From the NCBI GenBank assembly GCA_958450325.1, contig OY288243.1:66510606-66574605 (forward strand): a stretch of 64,000 bases of DNA, written 5' to 3'. Below the pieces are notes generated by a model. It made no database searches. It was not told the origin of the DNA and saw nothing but the letters and a program-made list of their open reading frames with translations. The stretch comes from Agrostemma githago (taxonomy: Eukaryota > Streptophyta > Magnoliopsida > Caryophyllales > Caryophyllaceae). Made by a program: the position numbers and the translations under genes. Shown one piece after another: positions 21,235 through 32,300 of the stretch. Within the stretch, counting starts at the first letter, position 1. Each line of letters opens with the position of its first letter.

Positions 21235-22799
21235 ATAATCTTGTGAAATTTTAAGATATGATGTCATTAACCTTGTGAAAAAAAACATGAGTTCCATGGA
21301 AAAAAATTGAAATGAGCTTTTTACTCTAACTTTTACAAAAATATACAAAATACAGAATATACTATTAAACTCCGTATAAAAAAAGTTTCACAAATTACGT
21401 AATATAAGTCTTACGCCTGAGATAGTCCATTAAAAAACCTTTAATTTTCTAATGAAAAATCGAATATCTTTTTACACAAAGAGAACGTTTCATTACGTGC
21501 TAACCATTAAAAAAAATTATTATTATTATACTTTGTTTAATAAATATCTATGTGTTTTACGTTATATTAAAGAGAGAAGTATCTCGAAATGTGAGATAAC
21601 ATACATGGAGTATATAAAAAATATAAGCAATATTTTCATCAATTGCACATTATTTAATACATTTCGAGACATTACTCAAGTATATTTATTAGTTTTGCGA
21701 TTTAAAAAAATATTTTTCTATATCTAAATTACAAAGTTGATAAATAGTAAAAATAAAATAATGATTTTCTTATTTAAATCTTAAATGAAATATTTTATAA
21801 GATAAAATTATTATACTAGTGATACAAGTAAAAGATTAAAATGACTTCAAATCAAAAGCACTCCGATTAACAAAAGAAATAAAGTAGATAATTATAACGT
21901 TTTATATACTTTGTACTCCGTATTATATAGTCATTCTCACTTTCGAAAAACTCATTTCTCTCTTCAATGTCTTTTAAAATACTCTCATATAACTAAATAT
22001 ATTAAAATATAATCATATTAAAGCTCTTTTCATAAAAAACTTTATAGTGATATAATTTTATAATTTTTCGATCAATATATAATTGTAACACTTGAATTGA
22101 AAGGCTCAACTCGTAAATTACAGAGGTCAATTATTTAAGAAAGGAAAAAGCATGGATTCATCTACTCGTATATAACATTTTACTTGTAAGAGATTTGAAG
22201 TACATATACATTTTCATGACTATACGTATACTCCCTTCGTCCCTAAAAGATTGTCTCATTTCTCTATTATATATGAGGAGTATTTTAATGAAATGTGACA
22301 ATTTTAGTGGGACGAAGGTAGTATATTGTAAACTTGTCATCATAAAATTAAAGATCTTATATCACGAGTATATATGTTACAAGTTTGTTATGGATTAAAT
22401 ACACAACATGAATTTATCATCATTCACCGTAAAGTAAAATGGGTGCGTATACTCGATTCCATATGCGTAGTCATAATATGAGCATGATGATGACAGATAC
22501 TCGCATAATGCTACTGTATTAAGTTTATATGTCATTTTTTTTATTTATGACGGGTTAGATATCTAACCACATAAATAGATAAATAAATACAAAGTAATTC
22601 ATACGTATTGTTTAGATATTTGATTTGTATTTCTCTTACCTACGTAGTTCGTAAAACGGATATAATCATGACTAGGAATACGTGTTGAAGTTGATATTTC
22701 CAAGTAATCCATAGAATGAAGATGAGCAAAGGAAGAGTTTAGCTTAATGCTAATAGTAGTAGGAGCTAAGGAAGTATCCAAGTACTGTAATTATCAAAC
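21235..22799 (+). other. Upstream region of the sulfate transporter gene
   Basis: AT-rich host DNA between the Retand-like LTR and the gene. The only element I can delimit is the Stowaway-like MITE at 22231-22321. Several 'ACTCCGTAT' fragments suggest further decayed MITEs. No ORF is credible. Confidence 0.6.
22231..22321. mobile_element. Stowaway-like MITE in the promoter
   Basis: 91 bp flanked by TA on both sides. The ends CTCCCTTCGTCCCTAAAA and (reverse complement) CTACCTTCGTCCCACTAAAA are inverted repeats. It lies about 0.8 kb upstream of the start codon. Confidence 0.75.
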
Positions 22800-22833
22800 G
22801 TGGTTGTGGCCCCAATAATCACCTGCGCCAGTC

Positions 22834-22841
22834 TATTTATA
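22834..22841 (+). promoter_or_regulatory. Probable TATA box of the sulfate transporter gene
   Basis: TATTTATA in the context GTCTATTTATACCACG, with a CCAAT sequence about 20 bp upstream (22811-22815). It lies about 175 bp before the start codon, leaving a leader of about 145 nt. Confidence 0.5.
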
Positions 22842-22930
22842 CCACGCTTTCGAATAACTCTCTTACCTAACTCATCAATCCTCAAAATTACTCCGTATAT
22901 TGTTGCCACAAAACTCTACTCCATCCATTC

Positions 22931-22931
<1 letters not shown>

Positions 22932-22978
<47 letters not shown>
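22932..22978 (+). repeat. (ATT)n microsatellite in the 5' UTR
   Basis: About 15 uninterrupted ATT units lying between the probable TATA box and the ATG at 23017, so probably transcribed in the leader. Confidence 0.9.
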
Positions 22979-23016
22979 CCCCTGCGCTGCAATCTGCATC
23001 TGCATCATCAGTAGGA

Positions 23017-23359
23017 ATGGCAATGGCAATAATGCCGAGAGGAGATGGAGATGGTAGGGCTGGTGGGCGGCACGACGTGAATTTCGCAGAAGCGAGAAGT
23101 TATGGGAAGGTACTAAAGAGTAGCCTTGCGGAGATGTTCTTTCCGGATGACCCATTTCACGGGTTCAAGGAGGAGCGCCCTAAGAAAAGATGGTTAAAGG
23201 GATTACAATACTTTGTGCCCATATTTGAGTGGCTTCCTCACTACAATTTGAAGCTTTTTAGATACGATATTCTTGCTGGAATTACCATTGCCAGCCTTGC
23301 CATTCCTCAAGGCATCAGCTACGCCAACCTTACCAAGGTCCCCCCTGTCGTTGGACTCT
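23017..23359 (+). CDS. SULTR3;5: SULTR3;5-like exon 1
   Basis: Residues 1-114. Cytosolic N-terminus with FPDDPFHGF, then the first membrane segments with IASLAIPQGISYANL. Splits the Tyr codon of GLYSSF after its first base. Donor GT at 23360; intron 1 is only 115 bp. Confidence 0.95.
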
Positions 23360-26300
23360 GTAAGCAACTCCCGCCTTTCTAGTTACTCCCTACTACTTAC
23401 CCCTCCTCCTCTTCCTTTTCGTTCATTTGTTTGTCTTTTATATTCATCCATCCGAAAATGAAATGAAATGACAGATTCGAGCTTTGTACCGCCATTTATA
23501 TATGCAATATTGGGGAGCTCAAAGAATTTGGCGGTTGGGACAACGGCAGCTTGCTCCTTGTTAATTGCTCAAACAATTGGAGAGAAAGTGTCGCCAACGC
23601 AGAATCCATCACTTTTTCTCCAGTTGGTCTTCACTGCTACTTTCATTGCTGGCATTCTCGAGACTGTCTTGGGGTTTTTAAGGTATATCTTATACTCCAT
23701 CATCATTTATCTAACCCTCTCTCCTACATACATACGAGTACATTATTCATGATTCATTTTGCTCCCTTACATTGGTATTCCCCATTATTTTACCAAACAA
23801 CTCACCTTTGTTAATCGATCACTGACCACGTACTCCCTGTGTCTCGTTCATTTGTTTGTTTTTTATATTTATTATGAGGAATATTTTAATCAAAGACAAT
23901 CAAATGAATGAGACAAAGAACTACCTCCTTTTCTTCTTTACGTAATGTGGGATGTTTTAAGTTTTTACTTAAGGTAGTGATTATCACTCATTGTCTATCA
24001 TCAGTTTGCGACCGACTAGAATATTTATCTTAAATAATGTAATCTCTCTTGTAACGGATGCATCCATCATATTATTCTTACAAATCAAATAATATGTACT
24101 CCCTCCATCCCGCTAAGATATTTCCACTTATGTTTCATTGATGGTAGATAAAACAAATTTAGAATGTCTAACTAGTACGGAGTAGTAAATACTCCATCTA
24201 TTTACTATTATTTTGTCTTATTCATTAAAATACTCTTTACAAATATTCGAAAAATAATGACCGGAGGTAGTAATTCTTATTTATTTATGTTGATAATATT
24301 TCAACCGATAATAAGTTTGGAACGACTATGTTTATCCTTAAAAAAAATAGTTGTGGTATAAATAAGGCGACAATTTAAGTTAGCATATCAGATGAGCAAT
24401 CAGCACATGGATAAGACTAATCTCCTCCGTACATGTTTTTGCTACTTCGTTTATGCACAAGTAGTAATCATAGTCACTTTTGCACCAATTTGGTTACTCT
24501 TTTCTTTGTAGTTTTGTACCCTCTATTTATGGGAAGAATTTTGATAGCTAATACTCCGTATAACTGTATAAGCTCTTGGCTACGGAGTATATTTGTAGTT
24601 TAGGCCAGGTGTTGATACTTTGACATGCATAGAGTAAGAGGTCGAGCAATTAAAAAAATTAAATTACAAAAACTCATATGAGACAATCTCACAAAAAGTT
24701 TATTGTGAGACCTCTTATAAAATGGGTAGTTACTTAAATTGATTTTATTTTTATTTTTTTATTAGATAAATTTTTAGGACATTAGAAACATGTCTCACAG
24801 AGTCACAGTCTCACAAGAGACAGATTATAAAAAATAAGACTCACAATTATAGGAGAGATTTTTTTGGATTTTTCTAAAATGTGTCAATTAACACATGTTA
24901 AGAGTTCAAGCTAATAAGTGAGATAAGTTTTGCAACAATATATCATGAGAAATTGATAGCTAACCCCATAATTATCATATTTAGAGGATTAATCTTGTAA
25001 AACTTATCTTCTTTGAACTCTTAACCTGTGTCCTTGGACACGTTTTAGAAAAAAGTCATCTTTTATTAACTTTAATATAAGAGATTGCCTTTTCTTACTT
25101 GTTTCGTATTTATATCATACTCTTTTTTATTCATTTGATTCTTTACGTTTGCTTTATCACAATTGTCAATGCATGTTTTGTTTCGTTTTTATCTTTATTT
25201 AGACATTATTAAAAATTGAAAAAATTTGATATTCTTAATGCATTCATTAAGACAATTTTAAGAAGATCTCACATGACTATGTTTTGCTTTATAGAATGGA
25301 AATTATATTAGATATTCTACTCACTCATGAATAGTGCCAAAAAGCAAACGTAAAGAAACAAATGAATCGGAGGGAGTAATTACGAAGTACTTCCTACATT
25401 CCGTTCATTTTTTACCTTTTATATTTATTGTGAGAAATATTTTAATTAAACGCAAACAAATGAACTAGAAGGAGTAGTAGCTATTTGGCGTGACCCTTTT
25501 TTTTTTTTGTGAAATAGAAGAGGGAATTAAGCCGAGGCAAACAGAAAACAGAAACAAAGTAACAAAACAAATTAAGGGTAGGTAGTCCGTAGTTGGCGTG
25601 GCGTCTATGATGACATTAATTAGTGATTAGCCGGCAAGAGTGTCAAACAAAAATAACACATGTCACATGCAGAAATGAACATAATCCTGTGGGGTCGAGT
25701 GTCATTGGACTACTGTGCAATGTGCATCTCACACTAGCACTACAATCACCACAGTAATTTGTGGCTAAAATTACAAGAGAATGATTGATGAAAATATCAC
25801 ACATGCCACACCGTTTAAGTAGTTTAGATTTTCATTCTTACAAATTGGAGTAGTTTAGGGTAACATTATCAGAGTCTACTTTCCAAAGTCTAAGACTCTG
25901 CCACCTCACCTTTCCACTCGTTTTATTATTTGTTTATTGTTCAGACTCTCCTCAGACTTTATACATTATCAGTCAGACTTTGCTCAGACTCACCTTACCC
26001 CTTTTTGGTAAAAATGTTAATTAATTTGGTTTAGTTTGTGATTAAACAATTACAATTTACTTGTTCTGTACAAATTACTACTTACTTTACTATTTAATTT
26101 AATTAAAACATTTAACTTGTTTTATTTTAGTGTTGTTTATTTTTGTGTGACATACAAAAACACGGGTAGACGATCAACTTCGTTCATATTATAGGTCCTG
26201 ATGATTTATGATATTTTAATTATGCCTTGCTTATATTAATTTACGATATTTTCATATTATTTTTTCGTACATAGCCTTAGGTATATCGATTCAGGTTATT

Positions 26301-29300
26301 GACTTATGATTCCACTCGTAATTGTTATTTTGCAATAAAAAAAAAAAAAAAAAAAAAAAAAAAACGTCAGAGGCCAGACGGTCATCCGTTTTTTTCATTT
26401 TCAAAAGAACGATTACATTAAAATTGTTAATTTCGTGTTTAATTAGTTAATTACGTATAATTAGTTAATTGTATTTCTATTTGTTAAACAAGTGTTTAAT
26501 TACGTTAACCCAGTTAATTAAGTGAAATTGTATTTTTATTTGTGAAATAAGTGTGTAATTAGGTAATTAAGTGAAATTAGTTGATTAAGTGTTTAATTAA
26601 GTAATTATTTCGTACGTTAAATTGGTTAATTAAGTGTTTTATTAGTTAAATATATACTTCGTATTAAAAAGTTTATTAGGGGCGAGGGTTAATTGATTTT
26701 ATACTCCCTCTGTCTTGTTCATTTATTTACCTTTGATTAATTTTTTTTTACAAATAATATAAAAGGTTAACAAATGACCGAGACGGAAAAAAAAGTTTGG
26801 AATGGATGGACAATTAAACAAAGAAATTATACTTCAAAACAATTGAAAATAAAAAATCGTATAAATACGAGTAATTTATCGGATAATATGTCGAGAAATA
26901 CGTAACATGAGTCATGACCCCACAAAAGTCTTAAGTTGAGTCTTTAAAATTCAAGACTCAACTTAAGACTTTGGTACTTTAAAAGTAGACCCCACACGAG
27001 TCTTGATACAAGACTCACCTCAAGACTACCAATAATCTTCTCAAGACTACCAAAAATCTTAAGACTTCCTCAAGACTACCAAAAATCTTAAGACTTTCTT
27101 CAAGATTTTGCAACATTATTGGTATGACTCACATGAGTCCTGAGACAAGACTCACTTCAAGACTACCAATAATCTTACCCTTAAGATATAAAATAACCAA
27201 AGTTACATACAGAGTAATTCCTTCATTAATGCTATTAAAAATTGTCTATCAATATTTTGTTATAATTGAAATGGTCTTATTGTTAAAATAACGTTTGTTT
27301 TTGGGATAAAAGACTATTTTATCTAAGCTTCATCATTCACCCAAAATATATTAATAAAAAAAATTGAGTAAAATGTTTATTTACCGAAAACTGTCGTATT
27401 TTTTCTTGGCAATAAGCCAATAATCATTGATAAATATTAGAGAAAATCTTTCAACTAAATTGAATTTAAGAGGAAAATATACTGTATCACATATTCGTAC
27501 AAAATTAATTTCATATTTCATTACATTTGGTAAAAAAAATGCGACATTTCAATTTTGTACGATTTCTTTTAATATTGTGTGCCGATAAAACATTTCAAAA
27601 TCATATTTTCAGAAAAAAAAAACATTTATCTCTAACTCAAAATATAAGTACGTAGATAATAGAGTGTAAAAATTCGAAACCAACGTAAGTTGTATACGAG
27701 ACGACCTCATAATATTCTGATACATGGTTACAAATTTGTAACTATATCTCATGGAGCCATGGGAGAGAACTCACGATATTCATATCGTGAGATCGTCTCA
27801 CATAAATATTTGCGTCAAAATTGACTTTAATCCTACCAATATACAGAGTACGGAGTATCCGATAAAAAGTCAACTGTCGTATATCCTTAGTCTACTATTG
27901 AAAATTGTGGAGATTTCATAATTGATCATGGGTCCTTTCCGAAAGAGTTTTTCCGTACCCCTGTATCTTAGTACGAGTAATTCTACATTTTATTTTATTT
28001 CAAAAAAAAAAATTCACGTGATAAACAGAAAAAACGTTAAGATAAGGATGGACTACTGTAGGAAACCTTCCATTGAAATTTATGTATTTGGGCTCATTAG
28101 CTTTTGGGCCCCGGTTTGAACCACTAGTACACAAAGTCACAACTCACAACACATCCATTGGAATTCAAAACAAACCTGCATGAGCAACTAGGGAAAATAA
28201 AAATCACCACTAAAATTCCTTAATTTCAAAATTACGTAAACTTAGTTTGATTGGTAATTTTGAAAGGCTTTTTTTTCAACTGCACCCAATATACACATTA
28301 ATTTCCTTAGGAAAATGAGATGACGTTTATTTAATATCAATTGATTTTAAAAGGGTAATTTAGGAATTCCAATTTTGTAATTAGTTAGGATTATAGCATT
28401 GATGATGATAAAAAAAATTGATTCTCCTAAGAAAATGTTTATTTGTAGGACTGTTGTTGCATATACTCCGTAGTAGATTAGTAGCATGCTCATGAAATGA
28501 TGTGAAGAAAATATTGAAGTTTATGTATTCCATATATTAATTGGAGAGGTTTGTATGATGATATTGATGTCATTAGCATATGTGTTTAATTCAAAAAAAA
28601 AATTGAAATATATTTACATTAATTTGTATAAGAACAAATTTAGTAATGATGTTTTGACAGTTGAGAAGGTTGCATGATGACGATTTTGGATTCTAGAAAA
28701 ACCAGATGGTTTGCATGAGAAGGTTTAAAACTTTCAGTTGAATTTTAATTAATTTAGTTAAATATTTATCTTAATTACATAAATATTAAAATTACATCAA
28801 CTACCTCAAAGTCTTTGACGCTAAATTGAAAACCCAATTTTTATATTTTTTTTTTCTTATTTTGTAATTACGGTGATGCTCAGATTTGTCGCCAACCGGT
28901 GGCACCTATCACCATCCATTTCCTTATCAATGAAAAAATTCAAAAATATCTCATGAGAAATTGAATTGTAAACTCATACGTAATTAGTTGATTACTCCGT
29001 ACTACAGTATAATTGAATAATTAATCACAAAACTATGGAGAGACGATCTCATCATAGAGAGGCCACTTTTTTGTACACGTTTATGTCCTATTCATAAATA
29101 TTTTATGTTGGAATTATGAAAGAATTATTGATTATGAATTGCATGAATATTATTGATGAATAAAGGTCATATATATAGGACATTACAAGAGATACAGTTT
29201 GCCTTAGTAGAAGTATACAATAAGTAGAAGATTCTAAAAGATACAAATTACCTAAACTAAATTATATCACAATCAATAATATGAGAAAATAATATCCTGA

Positions 29301-32300
29301 CATATATACGACATCTTTTCAAGAGAAAAAATATCGGGTGCGTAAACTCGACAGTGTCGGGTGAGGGTGCGTAACTCGCCAGTTTAGGGTGTCGGAACAT
29401 ATCATCAAGGTGCGTAAACTCGCCAGTCTCGGGTGCGTAATTCGCCAATCTCGAGTGTCAGTCTAGGGTGCGTAACTCGCCAGTCTAGGATGCGTAAAAC
29501 TCGCCAGTCTAGGGTGTGTAAACTCGCCGGTAATTTGGAAATGACCAAGAAATTTATGGTCAAATTGAATTTGAGAGAAGTAGAAAATTAAATCACAGAT
29601 TTGATTAAAGTGGAGAAGATTAAACCACAAAATTGGGTTTAAGGGGTAAAAGATCGGGGAGAAGGGAGAAATATTTTGATGCAATTGGATGGGAGGGCAG
29701 CGGAAGACGGGTAGTTTCAGGCTGATACGATGAATTTAGGCTCTGATACCATGTTGGAATTATGAAAGAGTTATTGATTATAAATTGGATGAATATTATT
29801 GATGAATAAAGGTTCTATATATAGGACATTACAAGAGATACAGTTTGCCTTAGGTAGAAGTATACAATAAGTAGAAGATTCTAAAAGATACAAATTACCT
29901 AAACTAAATTATATCACAATCAATAATATGAGAAAATAATATCCTGACATATATACGATATCTCTAATATTTTATTACTCTGTATTAGATTTTCAACAAA
30001 TTAAACATTTCATTTTGTACTCGTAATTGTTTTTATAACAAACGTATCCATTTTTGTGTAAGTTGTGACCATTTTTTTTTTATTAATATACACTTTTATA
30101 CTCGTATTAAATCTGCATATTTTTATTACTTGTTGTACCATTGTTACATCAATTTGTAATTGGTCTTATAAGTTTGATGATGGACGATCTGTTAGAAGCT
30201 TGATCTAATCTAGTTTGATACTCTTCTAATCGAATATGTTGGAGAATTAAATGTTAGGACTATAAGAAGTGTTTATAATTAGAAATTTAAGGCGAAATCC
30301 CAAATTTATAATAGGAGAAGTGTTTGAATTATGCATATACATATATAAATGAAAGTGGAATATGAAATGATAGTGGTGGTATGTTACGATTAAAATGCAG
30401 ACTAGGGATTCTGGTGGATTTATTGTCGCACTCAACAATAACAGGGTTCATGGGAGGAACAGCGGTGCTAATATGTCTCCAGCAATTGAAGGGGATTTTG
30501 GGGTTATCACATTTTACTTCCAAGACCGATATTATCTCAGTAACCAAGGCAGTGTTCAGCAATAGAAATGAGGTACGTCGTTATCTTTTATATCAACAAA
30601 ATACATGTCTAGTCGCATTATAATTAAACTAAAGGACACTCAAAATTGAGTCCTAGCCTATTCTTCAAGATAATGACCGGAGTATATCTTTAACGTATTT
30701 TTGGTAGGCAACGTGATGGTGTATATGTATATGGTATGGTGTCTTTATCATGATTGCATATGTGATTGTAACTTGTACGTGTTTGTCTAATATTGGGCAG
30801 CTAGGTAGTTTGGTAATTGGTAGCCATATTTAGTAGGGCAGTTCAGCTATGAGCGAGTAAAAGGGAGTAGGACACATATATAAAAGTCGACCATAAGTAG
30901 CTATGTTTGTTTGGAAATAGAGAGAAATAGTCCACAGATACTTTTAGGTTGCCAAATTGATGTGTTCCATTTATCAAGCATTATAACGTATGCGGTTTGC
31001 AATAATTGAGTTAACCCTGTCTCTGTGTGTGTGTGATTCATACAATAACTTAACTTGGATTATTTATGTATGTATATGGACTTATGGAGTGGTGGGTCAG
31101 TCTCAGTCTGGATGAGAGAATATATGTAGAGAGATATTAATGTGAGATGAGACTTCGACACATAATAATGAACACTCTGCCTGAGTGCCTAACCCAGTCA
31201 CTCACCACTCACCACTCACCACTCACCACTAACTCAGTACTTCTTCCGTTCAAATCCAAAAGATACGTTTCCCTTTTATTCACAATATATGAGAATTGTT
31301 AATATTTTCGACAATCTATAATAGAAAAAATAGTCATATGAAATTTTGTTTGATTCGTCTTTATGAGTAGATTAATAATCTCGATTTTTTATAATTTTTG
31401 TTAATGTAAAACGTGTTTTAACAAGTGTGAAAACGTAAACGTATCTACCCTTTGAATTTGAATGGAGGGGCTAACATAGACAATTTGTCAGTCTCACTTG
31501 TTAAATAGGATTGCCTGGTTGAGAATAAAGTTCCGGTGGCATCCTTACGCCATTTTTTTTTACTTCAATCCAATTAAACCCATTTTTACTCATTTATATA
31601 GCAAAGTAAAACAAAAGATTGTTTTATAAGGTACTCCGTAGTAATTTTTGAAAATAATTTTATAAAACTATATTTTCAAAAAATACTTTATAAAGGCTGT
31701 AATGTGTAATTTTGTTATATATATATGACGATTAAATTATTGTAATATATGTGAGTTTTCAACGTAAAATAACAAATTATCAAAATCGAATTAAAATCAT
31801 TTTTTTTTGAATAATGAGATGGCGCCACCCGGTGGCGCCGAATTTGTGCGCCACCAAGGGTATTTTAGTAATTTACTAGGATTATATTATTTTTTTTAAA
31901 AAAATATTATTTCAAAATTAGTTAGTTGGCAAGGGTAGAATTGGTACTTCACAAAATAAGTTAAATTATATACATAATAATTACATAATTTTAAAAAAAA
32001 TCAAAAGAGATATGTTAGTTACTATTGAAGATCATTAAAAAAAATCGTATCTTAATTGTAGGAATTAGTTAGGGTAGACATATATTGAAAAAATTAAATC
32101 TGTGTATTACATATATAATTTTATCATATTTATGAGCAATGAAGTGCACTTGGATGAGTAGTATTTATGAGGCGAATTGATTATGTTTTAATTGTGCTCG
32201 GGTTCGAGTCACACATAAACCGTTTTTTCATTTTCAATTTTATTTTAACGTTTCAATATCTCTCACTTTTTTCCTAAGAAACTATTTTTTTTCATTTTCA

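Larger units (their letters stand above)
23683..30400 (+). other. Intron 2 (6.7 kb): MITEs, hairpin repeat, TRIM-like element
   Basis: No credible ORF in the interior. It contains at least four TA-flanked MITEs, a 29-bp A-run near 26336, a long hairpin and TCAAGACTACC repeats near 26925-27180, a GTGAGATCGTCTCAC hairpin near 27785-27805, and a TRIM-like element at 29106-29963. Confidence 0.85.

Noticed and set aside
22900..23016. Upstream extension of exon 1 (Leu-rich run from the ATT repeat)
   Set aside because: There is no in-frame ATG before 23017; the Leu run is the microsatellite in the leader.
27922..28119. 65-residue ORF in intron 2
   Set aside because: No domain, low-complexity composition, no relation to exons.
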